Shown piece after piece: positions 1-6,035 of a stretch of DNA of 6,133 nt. Source of the DNA: Candidatus Hydromicrobium americanum (lineage in GTDB: Bacteria > Actinomycetota > Humimicrobiia > Humimicrobiales > Humimicrobiaceae); contig PEXF01000146.1 in assembly GCA_002779205.1 (NCBI GenBank), positions 1 through 6,133 on the forward strand, written 5' to 3'. Within the stretch, counting starts at the first letter, position 1. The number at the start of each line of letters is the position of its first letter. Made by a program: the position numbers and the translations under genes. The notes beneath the pieces are model-generated. The model did not search any database and had not been told where the DNA came from. It saw only the letters and a list, made by a program, of their open reading frames with translations.

Positions 1-332
1 GCATTAATAAAGCCCCGGTAACAAGTACAGATATAACAAGTGAAACTGGAAAAATCATAAAAGTAATCCCATCTCCGGGTACCAAAGTCAAAGCAAATAG
101 TCTGGTGGAAATAACAATTTCAACAAATGAGCCGCTGGTTCTTGTTCCTGATCTTATGCAGCTTAGCCTGGAGCAGGCTAAAGATATACTTGATTCTGAT
201 AATATTAATTATGAAATAAGTTATATAAATACAGATTACTCGGTACAGGAAGGTACAGTTTTAGGTCAAAATCCTGAACCCGGAACCTACATTTCCCCGG
301 GCTCCAGCGTCATTTTATTTATAGGCAGTTAA
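1..332 (+). CDS. C-terminal part of a PASTA-repeat protein (5' end outside window)
   Basis: The reading frame is open from the left edge (first full codon at 3) to a TAA at 330-332, giving 109 residues; a GTG at 105 is internal, not the real start. Residues about 1-40 are the end of one PASTA repeat, with the signature P-S-P-G-T followed by VEITIS. Residues about 46-108 are a complete second repeat: VPDLMQLSLEQAK opening, then GQNPEPGT, then a closing strand SSVILFIG. The protein stops right after this repeat. PASTA repeats bind peptidoglycan fragments or support folding at the outer face of the membrane; they are found at the C-terminus of PknB/PrkC-type Ser/Thr kinases and some class B penicillin-binding proteins. 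Which one this is cannot be decided because the N-terminal domains are missing. It points towards accA, and the two stop codons are 6 bp apart. Confidence 0.88.
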   Translation, partial: INKAPVTSTDITSETGKIIKVIPSPGTKVKANSLVEITISTNEPLVLVPDLMQLSLEQAKDILDSDNINYEISYINTDYSVQEGTVLGQNPEPGTYISPGSSVILFIGS

Positions 333-338
333 GACCTG

Positions 339-1313
339 TCACTTGGTACTGAAAAATCCCATGGATTCAAATTTCCGGGCTCTTCTGGACTTTAATTCTT
401 CTCCAGGAATGCTGGCAAACCTCTCCAACGCACCAATAATATATTTTTTTACAATCTTTACCATTCTTCCGGGCGCATTCTGAGCCCCGCCAATTGGTTC
501 GGGGATCACCCTATCTATTACCTTGAGTCTAAGCATATCTCTTGAAGTCAGCCTTAGTTCCCTTGCTGCCAGTTTGGTACCGGAAGGATTTTTCCATAGA
601 ATAGCTGCGCATCCTTCAGGTGAAATAACTGAGTAAGTGGAATTTTCCAGCATTGCCACTTCATTTCCAACAGCCAGTGCCAGTGCTCCCCCGCTTCCTC
701 CTTCACCAATTAAAATAGCAATAATGGGAACCTTAACTTCAAACATAAGCAAGATACTTTTTGCAATAGCGCTTGCCTGTCCATCATCTTCAGCTTCAAG
801 AGCAGGGTACGCACCTGGCGTATCTATTAAAGTAACGATAGGAAAACCGAACCTGTCGGCCAGCCGCATAATCCTCTGGGATTTTCTATATCCCTGAGGT
901 ATGCTCATACCAAAGTTATACTCCAATCTCTGCTTTATATCTTTGCCTTTATTATGCCCGATAACAGCAACAGTCTTTCCATTAATCTTACCCAGACCTG
1001 CAACAATCGATCTGTCCTCACCGGTCAGCCTGTCACCGGAAAGTTTTACAAAATCTTCAAAAATACCATTTATATAATCCAGGCATTGTGGTCGGTTTTC
1101 ATTTCTCGAAAGCTCCACGATCTTCCAGACTCTTTTAGCGTCCCTTTCAACTTTTTTATAACTTTCAATTTTCTGGGCAAGATCTCTTTCTGCATCTTTA
1201 AAATGTATGCCAGTAAAGAAAGGGATTTTTTTTAATTTTTCAAGCTTGGACAGTGCCCCTAAAATCTCTTTAAGATAACTTTTTGGAATTTCTTCCAGCT
1301 TTTTTAAATCCAT
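339..1313 (-). CDS. accA: Acetyl-CoA carboxylase carboxyltransferase subunit alpha
   Basis: This is the alpha subunit of the acetyl-CoA carboxylase carboxyltransferase, which with AccD moves the carboxyl group from carboxybiotin on AccB to acetyl-CoA, giving malonyl-CoA in the cytoplasm. The 324-residue length is normal. A charged helical N-terminal part (about 1-70) precedes the crotonase-like core. Visible family motifs are RPQCLDYI (74-81), GHNKGKD (119-125), NFGM-x-x-PQGYRK (133-144), DTPGAYP (164-170), the oxyanion-forming GEGGSGGAL (203-211) and SPEGCAAILW (231-240). The ATG at 1313 lies 1 bp after the accD stop (TGA-T-ATG) and is preceded by AAGGA with 5-nt spacing inside the accD end, so translation is probably coupled and the two subunits made in equal amounts. 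It is the last gene of the operon. Identity is certain from the motifs and the partner gene. Confidence 0.97.
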   Translation of the reverse strand: MDLKKLEEIPKSYLKEILGALSKLEKLKKIPFFTGIHFKDAERDLAQKIESYKKVERDAKRVWKIVELSRNENRPQCLDYINGIFEDFVKLSGDRLTGEDRSIVAGLGKINGKTVAVIGHNKGKDIKQRLEYNFGMSIPQGYRKSQRIMRLADRFGFPIVTLIDTPGAYPALEAEDDGQASAIAKSILLMFEVKVPIIAILIGEGGSGGALALAVGNEVAMLENSTYSVISPEGCAAILWKNPSGTKLAARELRLTSRDMLRLKVIDRVIPEPIGGAQNAPGRMVKIVKKYIIGALERFASIPGEELKSRRARKFESMGFFSTK

Positions 1314-1314
1314 A

Positions 1315-2091
1315 TCATTCCTTAAATAACTTTAACATATTAGTCAGAGTACTCCTGAGCTCATTTCTATTTACAATCATATCCACCTGACCATTTTTTA
1401 AATTCCTCTCTGAAGTTCCGAAATCCGGAGGAAGATTCTTTTTTATAGTCTGTTTTACAACTCTTGGACCTGCAAAACAGAAGAGCGCATCAGGTTCCGC
1501 TATTATGATATCCGCCACTGTGGCAAAGCTTGCGCTAACACCTCCAGAAGTGGGATTGGTAATTATGGTTATATAGGGGATTTTACTCTCCTTTACTCTG
1601 TTCACACTGGAGACTGTCTTTGCCATTTGCATCAGAGATATTACCCCCTCCTGCATCCTTGCTCCACCTGATGCGCAGAATATAACCAGGGGAATATTTT
1701 TTTCAATACAGTAGTTGGATAAAATCTTAATCTTCTCTCCTACCACACTTCCCATGCTTCCGCCCATAAAACCAAAATCCATAACACCAAGGGCAACATC
1801 ATTTCCCTCTATCTTTGCCTCACCAATGATGACTGCTTCATCCAGGCTGGTTTTAAGCTTCGTCTCTTTCAGTCTTACACTATAAGACTTAACATCATAA
1901 AAATTTAAAAAATCATCTGAATTAATATTCTTTCCCAGCTCAATAAAACTATTACTATCTACAGTAATTTGCAATCTGTCCCTTGCATTAATATAGTGAT
2001 GATAATTGCAGTATGGACATACCCACAGATTTAATATAAAAATTTCATTTTCAATATCCTTTGTGCAATTCTTGCATTTGACTTTTTCCAT
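1315..2091 (-). CDS. accD: Acetyl-CoA carboxylase carboxyltransferase subunit beta
   Basis: This is the beta subunit of the carboxyltransferase, the partner of AccA. The N-terminus carries the four-cysteine zinc ribbon typical of bacterial AccD: Cys6 and Cys9, then Cys25 and Cys28. The crotonase-like core follows with FMGGSMGSVVGEK (108-120), SGGARMQEG (141-149), TNPTSGGVSASFA (178-190) and AGPRVVKQT (207-215). At 258 residues it is at the short end of the family (E. coli about 300), mainly because there is little sequence before the zinc ribbon and almost no C-terminal tail. The segment after AGPR (LPPDFGTSERNLKNGQVD, about 220-237) is more divergent than usual but keeps the outline. The ATG at 2091 lies 12 bp after the fabF stop; its ribosome binding site is only a GGGG run 6 nt upstream, which suggests partial dependence on readthrough from fabF. 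Confidence 0.97.
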   Translation of the reverse strand: MEKVKCKNCTKDIENEIFILNLWVCPYCNYHHYINARDRLQITVDSNSFIELGKNINSDDFLNFYDVKSYSVRLKETKLKTSLDEAVIIGEAKIEGNDVALGVMDFGFMGGSMGSVVGEKIKILSNYCIEKNIPLVIFCASGGARMQEGVISLMQMAKTVSSVNRVKESKIPYITIITNPTSGGVSASFATVADIIIAEPDALFCFAGPRVVKQTIKKNLPPDFGTSERNLKNGQVDMIVNRNELRSTLTNMLKLFKE

Positions 2092-2103
2092 CTTATGCCC
2101 CGT

Positions 2104-3357
2104 TTATGAATATTTTTTAAATCCTAGAGTGACATTATGACCGCCAAAACCCATAGAATTTGAAAGTGCAATACGGACCTCTCTCTTCTGGCTTACCTTT
2201 GCTGTATAATTCAAGTCGCACTTCTCATCTGGATTATCAAGATTTATAGTTGGAGGAATAATATTATTTTTTATAGCCAAAATTGCAGCCAAAGCTTCAA
2301 TCGCGCCTGATGCCCCCAGGCAGTGGCCAATCATTGATTTGGTTGAATTTATATTTATGTTATAAGCATATTCGCCAAAACATCTTTTAATTGCGGCACT
2401 TTCAATAACGTCATTTAAAAGAGTTGATGTCCCGTGAGCATTAATATGGTCCACTTCTTCCAGACCTATGCCGCCCTCATCCAAACAATTCCTGATGCAC
2501 CTGGCCATATTTGCACCCGACTCTTCCAGTGCCGTTATATGATAGGCTTCCCCGGAAAGACCGTATCCAAAAATCTCGCAGTATATCTTAGCATCTCTTC
2601 TTAAGGCAGACTTGAGTTCTTCCAATATTAATATACCGCAGCCTTCGCCCATCACAAATCCATCTCTGTCCCTGTCAAATGGCCTGGAGGCTTTCTCCGG
2701 TTCATCATTTCTTGTAGAAAGAGCCTGCATATTAGAAAAACCAGCCATTCCTAATGGGGTTATAGCTGCTTCGCTTCCACCGGCAATCATCACTTCAGCA
2801 ACTCCTCTTTTAATTATCTCAAATGCATCACCTATGGCATTTGAACCTGCAGCACATGCTGTAGTTGTAACGCTTACCGGTCCTTTGGCTCCGCTGGCTA
2901 TTGAAACCTGGGCAGCTGCCATATTGGATATCATCATTGGAATAAGGAATGGGCTTACCTTATCGGCACCCATGCTCAGCAGTCTTTCATGCTGCTGCTC
3001 CAGAGTTGCAAGTCCTCCCACTCCGCTTCCTATATAAACTCCCACTTCATTTTCGCTCGTTGAATTAATCTTAAGGCTGCTGTCTTTTATAGCATTTAAT
3101 GCTGCAGCAACTGCAAATTGAGAAAATCTATCCATTCTTTTAGCCTGCTTGAAGTCCATATAATTTTCAGGCTCGAAATCCCTGATCTGTGCAGCTATCC
3201 TGGAAGCAATCTTTTCTACATCAAACCGGTCAATCCTGCTGACTCCTGATTTTCCGGAAATTAGATTATTCCAGAACTTATCAACTTCCAGTCCTAACGG
3301 CGACATTATTCCCAGGCCGGTTACAACTACCCTTCTTCCTTTATTCATTTGTTCCAT
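2104..3357 (-). CDS. fabF: 3-oxoacyl-ACP synthase II (beta-ketoacyl-ACP synthase)
   Basis: This condensing enzyme elongates acyl-ACP with malonyl-ACP, releasing CO2. It has the thiolase-like fold with the complete Cys-His-His triad of elongating synthases: Cys168 in TTTACAAGSNA, His308 in NAHGTST and His345 in KSMIGHCLGASG, with the supporting Lys340. The N-terminal RRVVVTGLGIMSPLG and the C-terminal gatekeeper loop GFGGHN (Phe404) are also typical. An in-frame ATG at 3414 would add 19 residues and overlap fabG by 20 bp, but I chose 3357: it has an AAAAGGA site at 7-nt spacing, and the resulting 417 residues fit the usual length of about 412. A further ATG at 3348 is less well placed. The usual Pro after GTST is Leu here. 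The gene sits 37 bp after fabG, the place where many operons carry acpP, which is absent. Confidence 0.96.
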   Translation of the reverse strand: MEQMNKGRRVVVTGLGIMSPLGLEVDKFWNNLISGKSGVSRIDRFDVEKIASRIAAQIRDFEPENYMDFKQAKRMDRFSQFAVAAALNAIKDSSLKINSTSENEVGVYIGSGVGGLATLEQQHERLLSMGADKVSPFLIPMMISNMAAAQVSIASGAKGPVSVTTTACAAGSNAIGDAFEIIKRGVAEVMIAGGSEAAITPLGMAGFSNMQALSTRNDEPEKASRPFDRDRDGFVMGEGCGILILEELKSALRRDAKIYCEIFGYGLSGEAYHITALEESGANMARCIRNCLDEGGIGLEEVDHINAHGTSTLLNDVIESAAIKRCFGEYAYNININSTKSMIGHCLGASGAIEALAAILAIKNNIIPPTINLDNPDEKCDLNYTAKVSQKREVRIALSNSMGFGGHNVTLGFKKYS

Positions 3358-3364
3358 CAATAAT

Positions 3365-3371
3365 TCCTTTT
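3365..3371 (-). promoter_or_regulatory. Ribosome binding site that fixes the fabF start
   Basis: Minus-strand AAAAGGA lies 7 nt before the ATG at 3357, in the gap between fabG and fabF. It favours this start over the longer in-frame ATG at 3414, which lies inside fabG. Confidence 0.8.
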
Positions 3372-3394
3372 CTATAAGGTTATCACTCTGCCTG

Positions 3395-4138
3395 TTAAAT
3401 ACCCATTCCGCCATCCAGATTTATCACAGTACCGGTTATATAATTGGAGTCATCACTTGCCAGAAAAAGCGCTGTCTTTGCAACATCGTCTACACTTCCC
3501 AGCCTCCCGGTAGGAATTTGCTCCATCAATTTTTCCTTTATCCTGTCGCTCAGCTTTTCTGTCATTTCAGTCTCAATATAGCCAGGAGCTATAGCATTAA
3601 CCAGAATATTTCTGCCCGCAAGTTCTCTGGCAAGAGTCTTGGTAAGCCCTATTATTCCGGCTTTAGATGACGAGTAATTACTCTGTCCTGCATTCCCGTG
3701 AATCCCGACTATTGAAGATATATTTATTATTTTTCCACTTCTATTCTTTACCATATATCTGACTGTATGCTTGGAACAGATAAAAGCTCCGGTCAGGTTT
3801 ATATCAATTACTTTTTTCCAATCTTCAAGACTCATCCTGAGTATTAGATTATCCCTGGTGATTCCGGCATTATTGACCAGAATATCAATTCTGCCTTCAG
3901 CCTCAATAATTTTTTCGATAGACTGCTCTACACTTTTTTCATCGGTTATATCCACTTTGAAAAAATTAACTTTATCATCATAAGCTGGCTGGAGTTCACC
4001 TGCGGTCCTGGCTCCTTCTTCCTGGTTGACATCAAAAATATATACAGATGCACCTTCCTTTAAAAAAGTCTGGCTAATCTTCTTTCCAATACCCCTGGCA
4101 CCGCCGGTTATTATGGCCACCTTATCTTTAAGCCTCAT
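3395..4138 (-). CDS. fabG: 3-oxoacyl-ACP reductase (short-chain dehydrogenase)
   Basis: This enzyme reduces 3-ketoacyl-ACP to 3-hydroxyacyl-ACP, the first reductive step of the cycle. It is a classical short-chain dehydrogenase of 247 residues: cofactor-binding TGGARGIG (11-18), NNAG (89-92), and the full tetrad Asn114, Ser142 (in ISSIVG), Tyr155 and Lys159 (NYSSSK), followed by APGYIETEM (184-192) and the C-terminal LDGGMGI. Numbering is shifted by +4 from E. coli FabG (Ser138, Tyr151, Lys155), so alignment is straightforward. Oddity: strand beta2 ends in IFD with Asp36, the residue that in this superfamily usually signals NADH rather than NADPH, although Arg15 in the glycine-rich loop is the NADPH-type residue. 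The ATG at 4138 overlaps the end of fabD by 11 bp and has AAGGA at 7-nt spacing. The fab context makes this the fatty-acid enzyme and not a stand-alone dehydrogenase. Confidence 0.95.
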   Translation of the reverse strand: MRLKDKVAIITGGARGIGKKISQTFLKEGASVYIFDVNQEEGARTAGELQPAYDDKVNFFKVDITDEKSVEQSIEKIIEAEGRIDILVNNAGITRDNLILRMSLEDWKKVIDINLTGAFICSKHTVRYMVKNRSGKIINISSIVGIHGNAGQSNYSSSKAGIIGLTKTLARELAGRNILVNAIAPGYIETEMTEKLSDRIKEKLMEQIPTGRLGSVDDVAKTALFLASDDSNYITGTVINLDGGMGI

Positions 4139-5138
4139 TTATGATTCCTTCTTTTTTTAATGCATTTTTTAAATTTTCAATATCTTCCATTTTGTTGGTG
4201 TCAAGTATGATAATATCCTTGCCACTCCTTTGTGCAATTCTACTAACTAATCCGGATAAAACTTCCCCGGGACCAACTTCTACAAATATCCCGACACCCT
4301 TACCAAGCAGGTACTCAATACTGTCGACCCACCTTATGGGACCGGTCAGCTGGCCGGTCAAAGTCTTTTTAATATCATTCCTATCTCTGTAAGCCACCTC
4401 GGTGGTGGAAAAGAAAGGCAATTTCATTTCTGTAAGTTTAACATTCTCTTCAATAAATCTTCCAAGTTTATCTGAAACTTCCTTCATTAGTGGGGAGTGC
4501 GAAGCAATGCCGACTTTAAGCGGTATTATCTTTCTTACCCCTCTTGATTTTAATTCTTTTATCGCTTCCCCAACTGCGTCTTCATATCCGCTTATCACTA
4601 TTTGCAAGTAGTCATTATAATTGGCAACAAATACCCTGCCCTTCAAACCACCAAGAACATCTTCAATTATACTTATCCCTGTCCTCAAAACAGCAGCCAT
4701 CATTCCTTTTGCACTCCTGTCAGCTTCACTCATAATTTTTCCCCTGTATCCAACAAGCTTCACCCCCTGCTCAAAACTATAAGCGCCGCCGCTATAAAGC
4801 GCGCTGTATTCTCCCAGGCTATGTCCCAATACAGTATCGATGCACTCCCTGTTTATGAAAAGATCATTTACTATATAATCATTTAGAGCACAGCTTAAGG
4901 TGTAAATTGAAATCTGGCTAAACCGGGTATTATCAAGTGAATTATCCCTATCGCTGCCGCTAATTATTTTTAATATATCTTTACCTACAATCTCACTTGA
5001 AATTTCAAAGTACCTTCTATATTTGCCATTGTTGCCTAAAAATTCTTCCCCCATATCCGGATACTGTGAACCCTGACCCGGAAACATAAGGGCAATCCTT
5101 TTAAAGTCCCCAGTATTTTTTGTGTTTTTACCATTCAA
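4128..5138 (-). CDS. fabD: Malonyl-CoA:ACP transacylase
   Basis: This enzyme transfers malonyl from CoA to acyl carrier protein, loading the extender unit. All family residues are present: FPGQGSQ (19-25), nucleophile Ser107 in GHSLGE, substrate-carboxylate Arg132, catalytic His214 in ASHSPLM, and Gln263 in GQLTGPIRW. The length of 336 residues is longer than the usual 305-315 because of about 13 extra N-terminal residues and a charged C-terminal tail. The start is a TTG at 5138. A downstream ATG (5087) would cut off the first core strand RIALMF, and the only upstream codons run into the fabZ stop in the same frame, so TTG is the sole reasonable start. The loop usually read as ANxNSPGQ-VISG is ANYNDYLQIVISG here (172-184). 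The gene begins 15 bp after fabZ and overlaps fabG by 11 bp. Confidence 0.95.
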   Translation of the reverse strand: MNGKNTKNTGDFKRIALMFPGQGSQYPDMGEEFLGNNGKYRRYFEISSEIVGKDILKIISGSDRDNSLDNTRFSQISIYTLSCALNDYIVNDLFINRECIDTVLGHSLGEYSALYSGGAYSFEQGVKLVGYRGKIMSEADRSAKGMMAAVLRTGISIIEDVLGGLKGRVFVANYNDYLQIVISGYEDAVGEAIKELKSRGVRKIIPLKVGIASHSPLMKEVSDKLGRFIEENVKLTEMKLPFFSTTEVAYRDRNDIKKTLTGQLTGPIRWVDSIEYLLGKGVGIFVEVGPGEVLSGLVSRIAQRSGKDIIILDTNKMEDIENLKNALKKEGIINEA

Positions 5139-5148
5139 CTGTAGAAAA

Positions 5149-5155
5149 CCTTTCT
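5149..5155 (-). promoter_or_regulatory. Ribosome binding site for the TTG start of fabD
   Basis: Minus-strand AGAAAGG overlaps the fabZ stop codon and lies 10 nt before the TTG at 5138. The spacing is rather long and the start codon weak, so fabD may be translated less efficiently than its neighbours or rely on ribosomes finishing fabZ. Confidence 0.5.
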
Positions 5156-5582
5156 AGCCCAGAGCAAACATTATATCCGCAGTGCAGGCAATATCATTTC
5201 CAACCATTGCCCTTCCTTTTGCCTTACCAATATTTCTCTTAAAGCTTTCCATCTCTACCTCTACTGTCAGTTCATCTCCAGGCTTTACTATTCTCCTGAA
5301 CCTGGCTTTATCTATACCGGCAAATAATACCAGTTTTCCTTTATTTTCAGGCAGCATAAGAACTGAAACTGCTCCTGCCTGGGCAATAGTCTCAACTATG
5401 AGAACTCCGGGCATAATGGGGTTGGAGGGAAAATGTCCCTTAAAATAATATTCTTCCTGCCTGACATATTTTACTGCTTTAATTCTCCTGCCTGGCTCAA
5501 CTTCAATAATTTTATCAATTAAAAGAAAAGGGTCTCTGTGAGGAATAATACTTTCAATATCTTTCCTGCTCATTTCTTTCAT
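5154..5582 (-). CDS. fabZ: 3-hydroxyacyl-ACP dehydratase
   Basis: This enzyme removes water from 3-hydroxyacyl-ACP to give trans-2-enoyl-ACP. It is a single hot-dog domain of 142 residues, the usual FabZ length. The active-site signature is complete: IIPHRDPFLLID near the N-terminus (12-23), GHFPSNPIMPG with catalytic His50, and VETIAQAG with catalytic Glu64; the GIDKARFRRIVKPGD segment (89-103) is also typical. These features match FabZ and not the isomerising dehydratase FabA. The ATG at 5582 is preceded by AAAGGA at 8-nt spacing; a second in-frame ATG three codons later has no better site. It is the first gene of the operon, which is unusual since fabZ more often lies in the middle near accB/accC. 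Its leader carries the TGCAGC/GCTGCA cluster described separately. Confidence 0.97.
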   Translation of the reverse strand: MKEMSRKDIESIIPHRDPFLLIDKIIEVEPGRRIKAVKYVRQEEYYFKGHFPSNPIMPGVLIVETIAQAGAVSVLMLPENKGKLVLFAGIDKARFRRIVKPGDELTVEVEMESFKRNIGKAKGRAMVGNDIACTADIMFALG

Positions 5583-5636
5583 AACTTTTTTCCTTTATAT
5601 AAAAAAAATCCTTAATGATAAATATAAAATAGAACC

Positions 5637-5722
5637 TCTGCAGCTTTTTAGATAGACGCTGCAATATTTTTATAGTTTCATAGAAAAACCGCTGCACTGA
5701 TTCTGCAGCCGGCTGCAATATT
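5637..5722. repeat. Cluster of TGCAGC/GCTGCA motifs, candidate operator or leader structure
   Basis: Five copies of one hexamer occur in two orientations: TGCAGC at 5639-5644 and 5704-5709, GCTGCA at 5658-5663, 5691-5696 and 5712-5717. Two of the GCTGCA copies extend to an identical 11-mer GCTGCAATATT (5658-5668 and 5712-5722, 54 bp apart). Another shared stretch is TCTGCAGC (5637-5644 and 5702-5709). The position between two divergent transcription units suggests binding sites for a regulator or a structured fabZ leader, but the role is inferred from arrangement only. The same hexamer also occurs by chance in coding parts of the window, so only the clustering is notable. Confidence 0.5.
5704..5717. 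repeat. Perfect 14-bp palindrome TGCAGCCGGCTGCA
   Basis: The 14 bases are exactly their own reverse complement, and the symmetry ends at the next base on each side (C and A). It is GC-rich inside a very AT-rich intergenic region, which makes chance less likely. It has the form of a dimeric repressor operator. No run of T follows closely enough to make it a terminator. Confidence 0.6.
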
Positions 5723-5763
5723 GAATTCTATCTTTTTTTCGTTATTTATTCTTTCTTTTTTTA

Positions 5764-5769
5764 TATAAT
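5764..5769 (+). promoter_or_regulatory. Candidate -10 element for the TM2 gene
   Basis: A perfect TATAAT lies 46 bp before the TTG start of the TM2 gene. No good -35 hexamer is found 16-18 bp upstream, where the sequence is T-rich, and the local base composition makes such matches easy by chance. Confidence 0.3.
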
Positions 5770-5803
5770 ATATAGTACTATTCGTTATAAAAAAATTATT
5801 AAA

Positions 5804-5810
5804 AAGGAGT
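5804..5810 (+). promoter_or_regulatory. Ribosome binding site that fixes the TTG start of the TM2 gene
   Basis: AAGGAGT, close to the full anti-16S complement, ends 5 nt before the TTG at 5816. The strong site and ideal spacing are the main reason to accept the TTG. Confidence 0.8.
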
Positions 5811-5815
5811 AAACA

Positions 5816-6016
5816 TTGAAAGAAGTAGACTGGGTTTTAGCGCTGGTAATGTCTATTGTTTTTGGCCAGTTTGGCGTAGACAGGTTCATAATGGGTCATG
5901 TAGGTCTGGGGATTTTAAAACTGATAACCTTTGGCGGTTTTGGAATCTGGTGGATCATTGATGTCATTTTAATTGCTACTAAATATAATTTTAGCAATGT
6001 AAAATGGGTTGACTGA
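5816..6016 (+). CDS. Small TM2-domain membrane protein
   Basis: This is a 66-residue protein consisting of essentially one TM2 domain. Two hydrophobic helices are visible, about residues 6-20 and 29-54. Between them lies the family signature: G-V-D-R-F (20-24), then G27 and the run GLGILKLITFGG (30-41), and finally GIWWIIDVILI (43-53). The Asp-Arg-Phe turn and the Trp-Trp-x-x-Asp stretch are the conserved marks of TM2 proteins. The start is a TTG with a strong AAGGAGT site; the first in-frame ATG (codon 12) would remove half of the first helix. The protein should sit in the cytoplasmic membrane as a hairpin. The biochemical role of stand-alone bacterial TM2 proteins is not established, and I do not infer one. 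It is transcribed away from fabZ, and the biotin ligase gene starts 19 bp after its stop, so the two are probably co-transcribed. Confidence 0.9.
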   Translation: MKEVDWVLALVMSIVFGQFGVDRFIMGHVGLGILKLITFGGFGIWWIIDVILIATKYNFSNVKWVD

Positions 6017-6035
6017 ATAAATCCTTAAATATTAA

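Larger units (their letters stand above)
5583..5815. other. Divergent intergenic region between fabZ and the TM2 gene
   Basis: This 233-bp AT-rich region must hold the promoters for the leftward fab operon and the rightward TM2-birA pair. It has three parts. The part next to fabZ (about 5583-5636) holds the fabZ ribosome binding site (minus-strand AAAGGA, 5591-5596) and A/T runs. The middle (5637-5722) has islands of GC in the form of repeated TGCAGC/GCTGCA. The part next to the TM2 gene (5733-5805) is T-rich then A-rich and carries a -10-like TATAAT. I see no convincing small gene on either strand. No clear -35/-10 pair stands out for the fab operon, although several AT-rich -10-like stretches exist on the minus strand. 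Confidence 0.75.

Noticed and set aside
105..332. Separate small 75-residue protein starting at the GTG at 105
   Set aside because: The frame is open to the window edge and the upstream residues complete a PASTA repeat, so 105 is an internal codon.
2612..3037. Plus-strand open frame of 141 codons opposite fabF
   Set aside because: It is antisense to the conserved core of fabF, low-complexity (rich in Ser, Pro, Ala, Ile), and has no ribosome binding site or family likeness. Similar antisense frames opposite accA, fabG, fabD and fabZ were dropped for the same reason.
3358..3414. Longer FabF form with 19 extra N-terminal residues (ATG at 3414)
   Set aside because: It would overlap fabG by 20 bp, adds residues not found in the family, and the ATG at 3357 has a well-spaced AAAAGGA site.
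5583..5720. Defined -35/-10 promoter for the fab operon
   Set aside because: Several -10-like stretches exist on the minus strand (for example TATAAA and TATTTT), but none has a good -35 at proper distance, so I do not place one.
5704..5739. Rho-independent terminator formed by the palindrome and the T-run at 5733-5739
   Set aside because: The T-run is 15 nt away from the stem, and no plus-strand gene ends upstream that would need a terminator.
5772..5781. Palindrome ATAGTACTAT as a FapR-type lipid regulator site
   Set aside because: It shares only a TAGTAC core with FapR sites, lacks the full 17-bp pattern, and short palindromes of A and T are easy to find here.
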